Notes: generated by a model not told the origin, from the sequence alone. 64,000 nucleotides of DNA from Williamsia muralis NBRC 105860 (GCF_001598915.1 NZ_BDAP01000002.1:310001-374000); one strand, 5' to 3'; shown: positions 43,002 through 54,072, counted from the first letter of the stretch. Made by a program: numbers and translations.

Positions 43002-46000
43002 TCAGCGTTCTCCGCCGACGAGTGTCACGTCGGACCGGCGGGCGAGATGCCGTGCGATGGAGGGGCCGGTGAGACGAAGCGCGGCGGGGCTGCACATCTG
43101 CCAATGGGTGAACGGGATGGCTAGCGTGGAGATCTCGCCTTTCACATGCGACAGCCACGAGTCGGCGGCAGCCGTGGACCCCGGTGAATCACCGTCAGCA
43201 GTGACGAAGAGCAGGTCTCCGGTGTAGATGCCCGGTGAATGCTCCCGCAACAGTGTGCTGTTGTGCTCGGCGAAGTCGACCAAGCGCTGAACCTGATGAC
43301 GCTCGATGCCGTGTGGCAGATCCTCGATCACCGCGAGCACGTCGGTGAGGGAATCTGCGGACGTTGCTCCCAGTTGCTCCAGTACGGCACCGTCGAATCC
43401 GAGTCCCGCCAGCAGATCTCCCGCGTGAACGGATTCGTCGGCTGCGGGCACCGGTGGTGATGCGAAACTGTCCAGCATCACCAAACCGGCCACTTGGCCA
43501 CCCTGTTCTTCGATCAGCACAGCCATCGCATGCGCGAGGACGCCGCCGAGCGACCAGCCGAGCAGGTGGTAGGGACCGTCGGGTTGTATGCGCCGGATCT
43601 CCGCGACGTAGCGTGCGGCCGTCGCCTCTATGGACCGTGGTGGCTCGGTGTCGTCGGTCCCGGGTACCTGGATGCCGTAGATCGGCCGATCCTCTGGAAG
43701 ATGCTGCACCAGAGGTCGATAACACCAGGACAATCCGATGATCGGGTGTATGCAGAAGAGCGGTGCTGCCGAGCCGGTGCGGCGGATCGGCAGCACCACG
43801 TCGAGGGCGGCGTCGTCCTGAACGGGATCGGTCATATCGATCCGTCGGGCCAACGCCATCGGGGTGGGGTCGGCGAACAACCACTGCAGCTGGACTCGTC
43901 GGCCCAGTTGCTCGCCGATCGAGCCGACCATGGCGATGGCCGACAGGGAGTTGCCGCCGAGTGCGAAGAAGTCATCGTGCACGCCGACTTGCTGTCGTTC
44001 GAGTGATCGAGCGAAGGCAGCCGCGACGACGACTTCGGTATGCGTGCTCGGAGCGCGAAACGGAGTCCGTGATTCGAACGTTGCGGCGGGCAGGCGTGAT
44101 TCGTCGAGCTTTCCGGTCGGTGTGACCGGGATGCCGGCCACCGCGACTATCGCGGCAGGCACCATGTGCCGGGGCAGGAACTCGCTGACGAACACCGCGA
44201 GGTGCACGGTGTCCGGTGGGTTGGAGTGTGTCGATGGCACCACATACGAAACCAGGGCCGGCTCGCCGGTGGGGGTGGCGGTGCCGATGGTGACGGCTTG
44301 CCCGACCGCCGGATGTTTCAGCAGAACCGCGTTGATCTCGTCGAGTTCGATGCGGTGTCCGCGGATCTTGACCTGGCTGTCGGTGCGTCCGTGGTAGCGC
44401 AGTTCCAGATCTGCAGACCAGGCGACCACATCGCCGGTGCGGTACATCCGGTCGCCCGGCGCGCCAGATGGATTGGCGACAAACCGTTCTGCTGTCAGGC
44501 CGAACCTGCGGTGGTAGCCGCGGGCCAGACCGGGTCCGGCGAGATAGAGCTCGCCGGGCACCCCGACCGGTACCGGATTCAGGCGGTCGTCGAGCACGAG
44601 GAGCGTGAATCCGTGCACTGCAGCGCCGATGGTGACCGGTTCGCCTGGCCGCAGATTGCCGACGGTGGCGATGTCGGTGGCTTCGGTCGGCCCGTATCCG
44701 TTGCGCATGTGTCGGCCGGCAGCCCACCGTTCGACCAGCGCTGTAGACACTGCCTCACCGCCGACACCCAGCACCCTGACATCGGGAACGTCGTCGGAAG
44801 CGAGCGCGGCAAGCATGGTGGGTGTCATTAGGGCGTGGGTCACCCGCTCTGACCGGATGAAGTCGCCGAGCGACGCCGGTGACAGGTGCGGGGGTGAGAT
44901 GACAAGAGTGGCGCCTGCCGAGAGTGCGGCGATTTGTTCGCCGATGGCCATGTCGAAGCTGGGTGAGGTGTTGTGGAGGAATCTCGAGTGGGGTTCGACG
45001 AGGTAGTTGTGTTTTCTTTCGGCGGCGAGGTTGGCCAGTCCGCGGTGGGTGATGACAACACCTTTGGGGGTTCCGGTGGAGCCGGAGGTGTAGATCATGT
45101 ACGCCGGATGATCCAGCGAGACTAGGGGTTTCGGCGCGAATGGAACTACATGCCCGGGACCGGTGAGCTGTTCGTCGATCACCAGCCACTGCACAGTGTC
45201 GGGGAGTTGCGAGCGGAACTCGCTGGTGGTGATGCCCAACAGCGCGCCCGAGTCGGTGAGCATGTGCGCGATGCGGTCGGCCGGATAGTGCGGATCCACC
45301 GGGACAAACGCCGCACCGGTCTTGGCAACCGCCCACATACTGCGCACCGAGTCCGCAGACCGGGGCAGGGCGATGGCGACGAAACGTTCTGGTGCGGCGC
45401 CATGTTCCTGCAGGACTCGGGCGCAGCTGTCGGCCCAGGCGTCGGCCTCTCGATAACTGTGCGCACGGCCATCCCAGATGAACGCGGCTTCGTCGGGGCG
45501 TTGCCGCACGGCCGTGTCGATCAGTTCGGCCATCGACGCTGCCGGAACAGATGCCGGGCCGCGTACGGGTACCAGCTTCGCGTTCTCCTCGGCGGTCAAC
45601 AGCGGCAGGTCTGCCAGGGGCGCGGCAGCGTCGATGGCGACCGCATCGAGGATCCGAACAAGACGGTCGGCGAGATCTTGTGCCGAGCGGCGATCGAAGA
45701 GGTCGGTTGCATAGCGCAGCGACCCACGCAGGCAGTCGTCATCGGGCCCCGGCTCGGTGATGGAGAACGCGAGTTCGAACTGAGCGATACCTGGGTCGAG
45801 GGGGACGGGAGTCACAGTGAGGCCCGGGAGCTCGAAGCTGCCGGGCAGCCCGGGTTCGAAGTTCAGAACCACTTGGAACAGCGGCGAATACGCCTGGGTG
45901 CGCGGCGGTTGCAGGATGTCGACGAGACGCTCGAATGCGACATCACCGTGGGCGTACGCACCGAGGTCAACGGCTCGGGTCTGGGTGAGAAGGTCGGCAA

Positions 46001-49000
46001 ATCCGGTACTGAGGTCCACCTGTGTCCGCAGGACAAGCGTGTTCACGAACATGCCGATGACGTCGTCGAGCTGTTCTTCGCCGCGACCTGCGATCGGCGC
46101 GCCGATCGCGATGTCCTCGGTACCGGACAGCCTTGCGAGGAGCGTGGCCAGTGCGGCGTGGACGACCATGAACATGGATGCACCATGTTGTCGCGCCAGC
46201 TCCCGCAGCGCGGCGCCGGTCGAGCCGCTGATCTCGAAGTCGACGGACGCTCCGCGGTGCGAGGCGACGGCGGGCCGTGGGCGGTCGGTGGGCAGATCGA
46301 GCACCACGGGCAGGCCGCCGAGTGTTTGTTGCCAATATCGGACCTGCTGCGCTGCAACAGAATCGGGATCGCCTTCCGAGCCGAGGACACGATGTTGCCA
46401 CAGCGTGAAATCCGCGTACTGGACGGGCAACTCGGGCCAGCTCGGCGTAAGTCCTTCGGTGCGGGCGTTGTAGGCGAGCATGACGTCGCGAGCGAGTGGT
46501 CCCATGGAGACGCCGTCGGCGAGGATGTGGTGGATCACCAGTACCAGCGTGTGGTCGTCGGCGGCGCTGCGAAGCAACCGGCTCCGAATGGCGACCCCCG
46601 CCGCGACATCGAAACCGTCGCGGGCGAGCGTCAGCACGGCCGCGGCGATGTGGTCGGCCTCGATCGGTTGCGGGGTCAGATCGAGCGACACCGCAGTCGG
46701 TGGCAGAACCACCTGCCTGGGTCCGCCGTCGTCACTCGGGAACGTGGTGCGCAGCGACTCGTGGCGTCGGATCACGTCATCGACAGCTGCCGTGAGGGCA
46801 CTCGTATCGAGTTCTCCGGTGAGTCGGATGGCCAGCGGCAGGTTGTATGTGGCAGCGGCAGTGTCGAACTGGTTGAGGATCCACATGCGCTGCTGCGCCG
46901 GAGACAACGGCAACCGGGCGGGGCGATCACCCCGCCGTAGAGGCGGACGCGCTGCCTGTCCGGTGGTTCCCGCCGCCGCTGCGGCGATGCCGGACACAGT
47001 CGGGCTCTCGAAGACCGTGCGAACGGTCAACCCGCAGCCCAACTCTGCATTGACGCGGGAGACCACCCCCATCGCGGACAGTGAGTTGCCGTGCAGGTCG
47101 AAGAAGCTGTCGTCGGCCCCCACGTCTTCCTGGTCGATGTTCAGCACCTCGGCAAACACCGCTGCGACAACACGTTCGGCGTCGGAACTCGGCGCGCGGT
47201 AGGCGCTACGGGTTAGTTCGGGTACAGGTAACGCCCGTTCGTCCAGCTTGCCGGTGGGGGTCAGTGGTAGCGCGTCGATCAGCACGACCGCCGCCGGTTG
47301 CATGTGGCGGGGGAGGTTACGCCCGGCGAACTCTCGAAGACGGTCTGCCGAGCGCGGGTCACCCACCACGTACGACACCAAAGCCGGATGGCCGTCGGCG
47401 AGTTCGCGTACCGCTGTCCGTACGTGCCGGACATCCGGAGAGGACCGGAGCACCGCGTCGATCTCGCCCAGTTCTATTCGATGCCCACGAATCTTCACCT
47501 GGCTGTCGGCTCGTCCGTGATAGCGGAGTTGGTGGTCGCCGGCCCAGCTGACGACGTCCCCGGTCCGGTACATGCGATCGCCGGGGCTGCCGAATGGATT
47601 GGCCACGAACCGTTCTGCGGTCAACGCATGTCGACGGTGGTAACCGCGGCCGAGGCCGGGCCCGGCGAGATACAGCTCGCCGGGTACACCGGCAGGCACG
47701 GGTTGCAGGCGGGCGTTCAGTACCAACAGTTCGAAACCGTGCACGGCGGTACCGATCGACACCGGTTTGCCTGCCCGCAGGATGGAGACGGTGGCGATGT
47801 CGGTGGCTTCGGTCGGTCCGTATCCGTTGCGCATCTGTCGTCCGACGGCCCAACGGTCCACCAGGTCACCGGTCACCGCCTCGCCCCCGACCCCGAGCAC
47901 CTCGAGGGAGCCCAGCGCGTCTGGATCGAGCGCCGACAGCATGGTCGGGGTGATCAACGCGTGGGTGATCCGTTTGGTGACAATCCAATCGGTGAGTTCC
48001 GCTGGGCTCAGGTCCGGGGGTGAGACCACGAGGGTGGCGCTTGCGGAGAGTGCGGCGATTTGTTCGCCGATGGCCATGTCGAAGCTGGGTGAGGTGTTGT
48101 GGAGGAATCTCGAGTGGGGTTCGACGAGGTAGTTGTGTTTTCTTTCGGCGGCGAGGTTGGCCAGTCCGCGGTGGGTGATGACAACACCTTTGGGGGTTCC
48201 GGTGGAGCCGGAGGTGTAGATCATGTACACCGGATGATCCAGCGAGACTAGGGGTTTCGGCGCTAATGGAACTACATGCCCGGGACCGGTGAGCTGTTCG
48301 TCGATCACCAGCCACTGCACCGTGTCGGGCAGCTGCGAGCGGAACTCGCTGGTGGTGATGCCCAGTCGGGCGCCCGAGTCGGTGAGCATGTGCGCGATGC
48401 GGTCGGCCGGGTAGTGCGGATCCACCGGGACAAACGCCGCACCGGTCTTGGCAACCGCCCACACGCTGCGTACGGAGTCGAGCGACCGGGGCAAGGCGAT
48501 GGCAACAAACTGCTCGGTGGATGCGCCGGCATCGCGTAGCTCTCGGGCGAGCTGATCGGACCAGGCGTCCACCTGGCGGTACGTATGCGTCGTGTGCATC
48601 TCCAAGGCGACGGCATCCGGGTCGGCCAGCACTGCGGCCCTTGTCATTTCGTTCAACGTTGCCGGGGGCACAGCCGCCGGGCCACGAGATGGCACAAGAG
48701 CGCTGCGGTCGTCGGCAGTCAAGACATCGAAGCCGTCGACCGCGGCGTCGGGTGGGGCTGTGGCCATCGCCTGCAGGAGCGTGACGAACCGGCGGTGGTG
48801 CGCGCGCAGCTCATCGGTTCCGTAAGCGTGCCGGTTGGCCTCGAAGTCGACGCGCGTGTTCCCGTCGGCACTTGGGTAGAGATTCACCGACAGGTCGTGG
48901 ACCGGCCCGGTCGACAGGATCTGGAACCGCCCGGTGACCGGCCCCAGACGGATGTCCGACGGGAAGTTCATGATGTTGATGACCGGCCCGTAGAAGCCGC

Positions 49001-50081
49001 GGGAGTCCTCACCTGCGCCGAGGTCGCGTCGCAGATCCTCGGCCCGATAGCGCTGATGGCGCAGGGCCCCGGTGAGCTCGAGCTGGATGTGGGAGACGAG
49101 GTCGCCGACGGTCGTCGTCGGTGTGATCGACGCGCGGATGGGCACGATGTTGGACACCATCCCGCCCGACTTGCGAAGCACCGCGTTGGTCCGCCCCGAC
49201 ACCGGAAGGCTCAGGACCACGTCCGCCGAACCGGTGATTCGGGCGATGTACACGGCGAGGGTTGCGATCAAGAGTGGTGTCTCGAAGCTCTTCAATCTCG
49301 TCGAAGCGGCCTCGAGTTGCCGGGTGACCTCGGTCGAGAGGAGCTCACCGACTCGCCGTGGTCTGACGTCGGGCGCCGATTCGAACGGCGACAACGACTG
49401 CGGCTCGGGGAGATTCGCGGCCTTTGCCAGCCAGTAGTCGCGGTCGCGCTGGAAACGGCTGGACGACCGGTAGTCGTTCTCGGAGGTGATCAGCGCCTGC
49501 AGCGGAGGGACGGCCTGGGTGTCGGCCTCGCGTCCGGCCAGCTTTGCGGTGTACAGCTCGGCGGCACGATTGATGAACAAGATGGCGCCGTAGCCGTCGA
49601 TGACGATGTGGTGGATGCAGGAGTACCAGAGGTAGTGCTCGTCGCCGACGCGGAGCACCGCACCCTTGATCAGCCGATCGGAGAGCAGATCTATCGGCGC
49701 CGAGTAGTTCGCGTGTATCCAGTCCTGCGCGGCCAGTTCGGGATCGTCCTCGCCGCGCAGGTCGATTCGCTCGAATCGATCCGAGAGGGTCTGGTCGACC
49801 ACCTGGAACGGCTCACCGTCGATGTCGACGAGGCGGAGCATCCCGCAGTCGATCTCGTGCATGCAGGCGCGGACCACGTCATCGAGCAGATCAACGTCGA
49901 GTGGGCCATGGATCTCCGCGTAGTTCGCGATGACGATGGGCGTGTGGGGCATCAGGTGCTGGGCGAACCAGATACCGCGTTGGGCCGCGGTCAGCGGAAA
50001 CGGTGCCGATCCGGCAGCTGGAGTCGTCGGGGAAGGCGCCGAGGGGGTGGGGTTCCCGGTCAAGGTATGTGCGGAATCCAC
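43002..50081 (-). CDS. two-module NRPS, C-A-T-C-A-T-TE
   Basis: This protein of about 2359 residues assembles a peptide, probably a hydroxamate siderophore. Domains in order: C1 (HHIVIDG near 157), A1, T1 (Ser near 1000 in LHGNSLSA), C2 (HHILADG near 1183), A2, T2 (Ser near 2045 in LGGNSLSA) and TE (GWSLGG near 2176; His in FTHWQM near the end). Both A domains give the same pocket code by manual alignment, D-M-G-L-G-G-G-D-I-K, so they probably load the same residue. GTG 50081 was chosen because the longer frame to ATG 50192 uses tta/cta/tca codons and covers an iron-box-like site; AGAAGAG precedes the GTG. No MbtH gene is nearby. Confidence 0.9.
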   Translation of the reverse strand: MDSAHTLTGNPTPSAPSPTTPAAGSAPFPLTAAQRGIWFAQHLMPHTPIVIANYAEIHGPLDVDLLDDVVRACMHEIDCGMLRLVDIDGEPFQVVDQTLSDRFERIDLRGEDDPELAAQDWIHANYSAPIDLLSDRLIKGAVLRVGDEHYLWYSCIHHIVIDGYGAILFINRAAELYTAKLAGREADTQAVPPLQALITSENDYRSSSRFQRDRDYWLAKAANLPEPQSLSPFESAPDVRPRRVGELLSTEVTRQLEAASTRLKSFETPLLIATLAVYIARITGSADVVLSLPVSGRTNAVLRKSGGMVSNIVPIRASITPTTTVGDLVSHIQLELTGALRHQRYRAEDLRRDLGAGEDSRGFYGPVINIMNFPSDIRLGPVTGRFQILSTGPVHDLSVNLYPSADGNTRVDFEANRHAYGTDELRAHHRRFVTLLQAMATAPPDAAVDGFDVLTADDRSALVPSRGPAAVPPATLNEMTRAAVLADPDAVALEMHTTHTYRQVDAWSDQLARELRDAGASTEQFVAIALPRSLDSVRSVWAVAKTGAAFVPVDPHYPADRIAHMLTDSGARLGITTSEFRSQLPDTVQWLVIDEQLTGPGHVVPLAPKPLVSLDHPVYMIYTSGSTGTPKGVVITHRGLANLAAERKHNYLVEPHSRFLHNTSPSFDMAIGEQIAALSASATLVVSPPDLSPAELTDWIVTKRITHALITPTMLSALDPDALGSLEVLGVGGEAVTGDLVDRWAVGRQMRNGYGPTEATDIATVSILRAGKPVSIGTAVHGFELLVLNARLQPVPAGVPGELYLAGPGLGRGYHRRHALTAERFVANPFGSPGDRMYRTGDVVSWAGDHQLRYHGRADSQVKIRGHRIELGEIDAVLRSSPDVRHVRTAVRELADGHPALVSYVVGDPRSADRLREFAGRNLPRHMQPAAVVLIDALPLTPTGKLDERALPVPELTRSAYRAPSSDAERVVAAVFAEVLNIDQEDVGADDSFFDLHGNSLSAMGVVSRVNAELGCGLTVRTVFESPTVSGIAAAAAGTTGQAARPPLRRGDRPARLPLSPAQQRMWILNQFDTAAATYNLPLAIRLTGELDTSALTAAVDDVIRRHESLRTTFPSDDGGPRQVVLPPTAVSLDLTPQPIEADHIAAAVLTLARDGFDVAAGVAIRSRLLRSAADDHTLVLVIHHILADGVSMGPLARDVMLAYNARTEGLTPSWPELPVQYADFTLWQHRVLGSEGDPDSVAAQQVRYWQQTLGGLPVVLDLPTDRPRPAVASHRGASVDFEISGSTGAALRELARQHGASMFMVVHAALATLLARLSGTEDIAIGAPIAGRGEEQLDDVIGMFVNTLVLRTQVDLSTGFADLLTQTRAVDLGAYAHGDVAFERLVDILQPPRTQAYSPLFQVVLNFEPGLPGSFELPGLTVTPVPLDPGIAQFELAFSITEPGPDDDCLRGSLRYATDLFDRRSAQDLADRLVRILDAVAIDAAAPLADLPLLTAEENAKLVPVRGPASVPAASMAELIDTAVRQRPDEAAFIWDGRAHSYREADAWADSCARVLQEHGAAPERFVAIALPRSADSVRSMWAVAKTGAAFVPVDPHYPADRIAHMLTDSGALLGITTSEFRSQLPDTVQWLVIDEQLTGPGHVVPFAPKPLVSLDHPAYMIYTSGSTGTPKGVVITHRGLANLAAERKHNYLVEPHSRFLHNTSPSFDMAIGEQIAALSAGATLVISPPHLSPASLGDFIRSERVTHALMTPTMLAALASDDVPDVRVLGVGGEAVSTALVERWAAGRHMRNGYGPTEATDIATVGNLRPGEPVTIGAAVHGFTLLVLDDRLNPVPVGVPGELYLAGPGLARGYHRRFGLTAERFVANPSGAPGDRMYRTGDVVAWSADLELRYHGRTDSQVKIRGHRIELDEINAVLLKHPAVGQAVTIGTATPTGEPALVSYVVPSTHSNPPDTVHLAVFVSEFLPRHMVPAAIVAVAGIPVTPTGKLDESRLPAATFESRTPFRAPSTHTEVVVAAAFARSLERQQVGVHDDFFALGGNSLSAIAMVGSIGEQLGRRVQLQWLFADPTPMALARRIDMTDPVQDDAALDVVLPIRRTGSAAPLFCIHPIIGLSWCYRPLVQHLPEDRPIYGIQVPGTDDTEPPRSIEATAARYVAEIRRIQPDGPYHLLGWSLGGVLAHAMAVLIEEQGGQVAGLVMLDSFASPPVPAADESVHAGDLLAGLGFDGAVLEQLGATSADSLTDVLAVIEDLPHGIERHQVQRLVDFAEHNSTLLREHSPGIYTGDLLFVTADGDSPGSTAAADSWLSHVKGEISTLAIPFTHWQMCSPAALRLTGPSIARHLARRSDVTLVGGER
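44920..45102 (-). repeat. 183-nt exact repeat, A2 copy
   Basis: Identical by base-for-base comparison to 48046-48228. It covers A-domain core motifs including [10 protein letters not shown] and the FDMAIGEQ segment. High identity continues with scattered changes to about 45345. Confidence 0.85.
48046..48228 (-). repeat. 183-nt exact repeat, A1 copy
   Basis: Partner of 44920-45102, exactly 3126 bp away (1042 codons). The tract uses codons such as AAA, ACA, CTA and CCT that are rare elsewhere in the gene. Confidence 0.85.
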
Positions 50082-50149
50082 CTGAGGATCTCTTCTGTCC
50101 GGAGCGCGCTGACCCACTCGGCGAGGCCCCGTTGCATCGCTGGGTGAGT

Positions 50150-50168
50150 TTAGGGAATGCTGCACTAA
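50150..50168. promoter_or_regulatory. IdeR/DtxR-like iron box
   Basis: TTAGGGAATGCTGCACTAA matches 13 of 19 positions of the IdeR/DtxR consensus TTAGGTTAGGCTAACCTAA, including both ends. It lies in the divergent region between the NRPS and the formyltransferase and would give iron repression. Confidence 0.6.
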
Positions 50169-50183
50169 CTTCAATGGTGAATG

Positions 50184-50198
50184 TAGGTTCATAACCTA
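50184..50198. promoter_or_regulatory. inverted repeat TAGGTT-CAT-AACCTA
   Basis: A perfect 15-bp inverted repeat with a 3-bp spacer in the same divergent region. Its arms match the DtxR half-site but the spacing is two bases short. The factor is unknown. Confidence 0.5.
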
Positions 50199-50279
50199 TC
50201 TCTGTCGGTCAAGCTGAACGCACATTTGTGGTGCACTCGCGGGCGCCACGTACTTCCGACGACTGAAGAGGCAAGTTTC

Positions 50280-51215
50280 ATGCGAGTAGCGACCTTCGGC
50301 TATCAGACCTGGGGACACAAGACTCTCGAAGCACTCATCGAGTCGGATCACGAGGTGGTTCTGGCCGTCACCCACCCGCCGAGTGAGCACTCCTACGAGT
50401 CCATCTGGTCGGACTCCGTCGAAGAACTGGCCCGGGCCAACAACATCCCCGTCCACCTCGCGCAACGACCCGACAGCGAACTGATCGAGCAGGTCAAGCA
50501 CGCCGAGCCCGACATCATCGTCGCGAACAACTGGCGCACCTGGCTACCGCGTGAACTCTTCGATCTACCGCCGCACGGCACCCTGAACCTGCATGACTCG
50601 TTGCTGCCCAAGTTCACCGGTTTCTCGCCGGTCATCTGGGCGCTGATCAGCGGGGAGAAGGAGGTGGGCCTGACCGCCCACCGCATGGACGACGACCTCG
50701 ACACCGGTGATGTGGTTGTGCAACGGGCCGTGCCGATCGGGCCTCGTGACACGGCCACCGATCTCGTGCGCGCAACCATCGACATCATCCCCGAGGTCCT
50801 GATCGAAGCCCTCGACCTCATCGAGTCGGGTGAAGCCGTCTGGAAGCCGCAGAATCTCGCCGACCGCACCTTCTTCCACAAGCGCGCGGACGTCGACAGC
50901 CAGATCAACTGGAACTGGCCCGCCGAGGACATCGATCGCCTCGTCCGCGCCCAATCGGATCCCTACCCCAACGCCTTCACCCACTTCCGTGGCGAGCGCA
51001 TCCGGATCACCAAGGCCTCGGTCTCGACAGGCATCTACGGCGGCACCCCCGGCCGGGTGTTCATCCACGAGGGGGACGGCATGGTGATCGTGGCCGGAGC
51101 CGACGCATACCGCGGAAAGAACCACGGGCTGGTCGTGGAACGACTGCGGACCGAAGACGGTGTGGAGCATGCGGGCAAAGACTTCTTCCCACGCGGTGGC
51201 GGCTATCTGACGTGA
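50280..51215 (+). CDS. methionyl-tRNA formyltransferase-like N-formyltransferase (siderophore)
   Basis: This 311-residue formyltransferase has the family active site: Asn in IIVANNWRTWLP, His in LNLHDSLLPKFTGFSP near residue 105, and Asp in DDLDTGDVVV near 145. In siderophore clusters such proteins (for example the rhodochelin enzyme) formylate N5-hydroxyornithine. It diverges from the NRPS operon, and the iron-box region lies between. ATG 50280 follows GAAGAGG. The C-terminal domain resembles the small FMT extension. Confidence 0.88.
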   Translation: MRVATFGYQTWGHKTLEALIESDHEVVLAVTHPPSEHSYESIWSDSVEELARANNIPVHLAQRPDSELIEQVKHAEPDIIVANNWRTWLPRELFDLPPHGTLNLHDSLLPKFTGFSPVIWALISGEKEVGLTAHRMDDDLDTGDVVVQRAVPIGPRDTATDLVRATIDIIPEVLIEALDLIESGEAVWKPQNLADRTFFHKRADVDSQINWNWPAEDIDRLVRAQSDPYPNAFTHFRGERIRITKASVSTGIYGGTPGRVFIHEGDGMVIVAGADAYRGKNHGLVVERLRTEDGVEHAGKDFFPRGGGYLT

Positions 51216-51329
51216 CGCCGCGCGCGGCCTGAGTCAGGCCCGGTCATCACCCGAACCGCATAACATGATTCGAGTTGTGAACAAGCGGGTATCGCTGCGC
51301 CGTCTTGCAGCGAAAGGAGTTGACACCGA

Positions 51330-52646
51330 ATGACTGCACCCGGCCGGCCCCATGTGTTGATCGTGGGTGGAGGATTCGGAGGTCTCTACGCGGCAAAGCG
51401 CCTCAAGCGCGCCGATGTCGCGGTGACCGTTGTCGAGCGCGGCACCAGTCACGTGTTCCAGCCACTGCTGTACCAGTGCGCCACCGGCTTGTTGTCCGAA
51501 GGATCGATCGCAAGTCCTCTGCGGCACCTGCTGCGCAATCAGGACAACGCACACGTTGCGCTCGGTGAGGCGAACGCCATCGACACCGAGGCGCGAGTGC
51601 TCACAGCGAGCCGCTTCGACGGATCGACCTTCGAGCTGAAATACGACTACCTCGTGGTGGCTGCAGGAATGCAGCAGGCGTACCACGGTCACGAGGAGTA
51701 CATCCAGTGGGCGCCGGGCATGAAGACCCTCGACGATGCGTTGACCATCCGCCGAAAGCTGGTGGCCGCCTTCGAGATGGCGGAATCGCTGCCCACACCG
51801 GAAGAGCGCCAACCCTGGCTGACCTTCGCTGTCGCGGGCGGTGGACCCACCGGTGTCGAGCTCGCCGGACAGATCCGCGAATTGGCCACGCGCGCACTGA
51901 CACACGAGTTCCGGTCGATCGACCCGGGTGAGGCGCGGGTGCTGCTCCTGCACGGTGGCCAGCGGGTTCTGGAGTCGTTCGACAGCAAGCTCAGCGACAG
52001 CGCGCTGCGCACACTCGACAAGGTGGGGGTCGAGACCCACCTGGGCGTGCACGTCACCGATGTGACCGCCACGGACGTGGAGATCACCACCAAGGCCGAA
52101 CCGAAGACGAAGACCCGGTTCGAAACCCGGACCGTGTTGTGGACGGCAGGCGTGGAAGCGGTGCCTTTCGCACGGACGCTGGCCACTGCCTTGGGTGCCG
52201 AGCAAGACCGGTCCGGGCGCATCGCGGTCGAGGCCGACCTGTCCGTTCCGGGGCATCCGAATGTGTTTGTTGTCGGAGACATGATGTCGCGCAACAAACT
52301 TCCCGGTGTCGCCGAGGTCGCCATGCAGGGTGGGCGGCACGCCGGTGCGGTGATCGCCGCTGCGGTGGAAGGCAAGACCAACAAGAGGCGGCCGTTCAAG
52401 TATCGAGACCTGGGCAACGCGGCGTACATCGCCCGGCATCACGCGTTGGTCCAAGCCGGACCCCTGCACATGTCGGGTATGGCGGGATGGCTATCGTGGG
52501 GCGTCATCCACATCGCGTTCCTCTCCGGCGCGCGCAATCGCACTGGCACTCTGCTGAACTGGGCAGCCACACTGGCGACCGGATCGAGGCGTGAACGCGC
52601 GATCACCTACGGCGATCCGGAGACGGCCCGCAAACCGTATACATGA
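51330..52646 (+). CDS. ndh: type II NADH dehydrogenase
   Basis: This 438-residue FAD enzyme passes electrons from NADH to quinone without pumping protons. It has FAD motif VGGGFGGLYAAKRLK near residue 12, NADH motif AGGGPTGVELAGQIREL near 172, the FAD-contacting VFVVGDMMS near 318, and a C-terminal membrane-binding helix (SWGVIHIAFLSG). AAAGGAG precedes the ATG. It is monocistronic or linked to the following reductase. Confidence 0.88.
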   Translation: MTAPGRPHVLIVGGGFGGLYAAKRLKRADVAVTVVERGTSHVFQPLLYQCATGLLSEGSIASPLRHLLRNQDNAHVALGEANAIDTEARVLTASRFDGSTFELKYDYLVVAAGMQQAYHGHEEYIQWAPGMKTLDDALTIRRKLVAAFEMAESLPTPEERQPWLTFAVAGGGPTGVELAGQIRELATRALTHEFRSIDPGEARVLLLHGGQRVLESFDSKLSDSALRTLDKVGVETHLGVHVTDVTATDVEITTKAEPKTKTRFETRTVLWTAGVEAVPFARTLATALGAEQDRSGRIAVEADLSVPGHPNVFVVGDMMSRNKLPGVAEVAMQGGRHAGAVIAAAVEGKTNKRRPFKYRDLGNAAYIARHHALVQAGPLHMSGMAGWLSWGVIHIAFLSGARNRTGTLLNWAATLATGSRRERAITYGDPETARKPYT

Positions 52647-52667
52647 CGGGCCGGTCGGTTTCGCGAC

Positions 52668-53384
52668 ATGAGTGAGTCAGAGGTGACCGTGCTGACCGCG
52701 GCAGACACGGTGGCGCCGATCGACTTCTACAGCGCTCCGCCGGACGGTGTGCGCGTCAACATGGTGAACACGCTGGACAACGAGGCGGCATTCGACGGCC
52801 GCGTCGCCGCCATCTCCGATCCGACCGACCACCAATTGCTCCTGGATCTGCGCGCATTCGCCGACGTATTGCTCGTCGGGGCGGGAACGGTGCGTGCGGA
52901 GTCGTACGGTCGAGTGATCCTGACGGAGAGACAGATACGGCTCCGCCAAGCCAACCTGGGTTCCACTGGCCCGCCACCGGTTGCGGTGGTCACCACCCAA
53001 GGAAGGCTGCCGAGGGAATCTCGGCTGTTCGGTGTCGAGCCCCGACCGTTGATCATCACGACCGCGGTGGTCGCCCAGGGTGAGCCTGATGACGCTCACG
53101 AGACGATCGTCGCCGGCCACGACCAGGTGGATCTGCCGCAGGCGATAGATGCCCTGCGGGAGCGTGGATTTCGGCGAATCCTGTGTGAGGGCGGACCGTC
53201 GTTGCTGCAGGCCCTGGCAGAGCATGACCTCATCGATGAGATGTGCGTGACGGTGTCACCCATGATCGCCGGCGGGCAGGGCGGATCGCCCAGGTCGAAG
53301 ACCACTCTGGGTGGGCCTCGACGGATGAAGCTGGCACATGTGCTCTCGCACAACGATTTTCTTTATCTGCGGTACATCCGCTGA
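52668..53384 (+). CDS. RibD C-terminal-like / DHFR-fold reductase
   Basis: This 238-residue reductase has the RibD_C fold: VRVNMVNTLDNEAAFDGRVAAISDPTDHQLLLDLRAFADVLLVGAGTVRAESYG near residues 28-85 and RRILCEGGPSLLQALAEHDLIDEMCVTVSPMIAGG near the end. It resembles mycobacterial Rv2671-type RibD proteins, which reduce a pyrimidine or folate-like substrate with NADPH. No deaminase domain is present. It starts 21 bp after ndh. Confidence 0.8.
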   Translation: MSESEVTVLTAADTVAPIDFYSAPPDGVRVNMVNTLDNEAAFDGRVAAISDPTDHQLLLDLRAFADVLLVGAGTVRAESYGRVILTERQIRLRQANLGSTGPPPVAVVTTQGRLPRESRLFGVEPRPLIITTAVVAQGEPDDAHETIVAGHDQVDLPQAIDALRERGFRRILCEGGPSLLQALAEHDLIDEMCVTVSPMIAGGQGGSPRSKTTLGGPRRMKLAHVLSHNDFLYLRYIR

Positions 53385-53409
53385 TCCCTGAAAGCCGTTT
53401 GGCGGGCGG

Positions 53410-54018
53410 TCAGTAGGGTGGGTACTGGGCCGACCTCAGCTGCGCGGCCAGATGGGCCGCGTTCCTCGCCACGGTGGCAGTGGTGGTGGCTACGGGCTCA
53501 GGTGTCTCGTCCAGGTCGTTGTAGTCCGTCCCCTGCATTGCCTCACCGTTCCAGTAGGTTCCGCCTTGAGCGGGAATCGTGAAACCGATGTCGTTCAGCC
53601 CCTGGAAGAGATCTGCTGTGATCTTGTGTGCGCCGTCCTCGTTGCCGACCACTGCCGTCACCGCGACCTTGCCCACCATTGCGGGCCGCCCCTGATCGTC
53701 GGTTTCTGACAGCTCTGCGTCCAGGCGCTCGAGAACACGTTGGGCGACACTCGACATGTGACCGACCCAGGTCGGAGTCGCCACGACCAAGATGTCGGCT
53801 TTCCGGATCGCGTCGCGGATGGCCGGCCACTCGTCGCCGTCGCCCATGTCGCCTTCCACTCCGGGCTTCACGTCGTGGTCCACCACGCGGATCTTCGACC
53901 CCGACACCCCATGTGTCTCGAGCTGGGCGAGCACCTGACCGGCGAGCAACTCGGTGCTCGATGGCGCAGGCGACGGCTTGAGGCTGCAGATCAGGGCGAG
54001 GGCGCTGAGTTCAGACAT
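53410..54018 (-). CDS. flavodoxin-fold NAD(P)H-dependent reductase
   Basis: This 202-residue flavoprotein has flavodoxin-like features: LALICSLKPSPAPSSTELLAGQVL at the N-terminus (FMN phosphate loop), ADILVVATPTWVGHMSSVAQRVLERLD near residue 88 and AVTAVVGNEDGAHKI near 130. Members reduce quinones or drugs with FMN. The start 54018 is the second Met of the frame. It converges on the RibD-like gene. Confidence 0.82.
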   Translation of the reverse strand: MSELSALALICSLKPSPAPSSTELLAGQVLAQLETHGVSGSKIRVVDHDVKPGVEGDMGDGDEWPAIRDAIRKADILVVATPTWVGHMSSVAQRVLERLDAELSETDDQGRPAMVGKVAVTAVVGNEDGAHKITADLFQGLNDIGFTIPAQGGTYWNGEAMQGTDYNDLDETPEPVATTTATVARNAAHLAAQLRSAQYPPY

Positions 54019-54072
54019 GGGTGTGGAATAGCCATCGCCGGCGTACCCAAACATGGCGCCGCGGCCGTGCTG

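Noticed and set aside
45150-50147. Two long plus-strand open frames (45150-46940 and 48585-50147) opposite the NRPS
   Set aside because: Typical antisense frames in GC-rich DNA. The NRPS on the other strand has all core motifs.
43002-51215. MbtH-like small protein or catechol (DHB) genes for the siderophore
   Set aside because: None found in the window; the locus is of the hydroxamate type only.
51226-51240. GGCCTGAGTCAGGCC palindrome after the formyltransferase as terminator
   Set aside because: Stem is short and no T-rich tract follows, so I did not call it.
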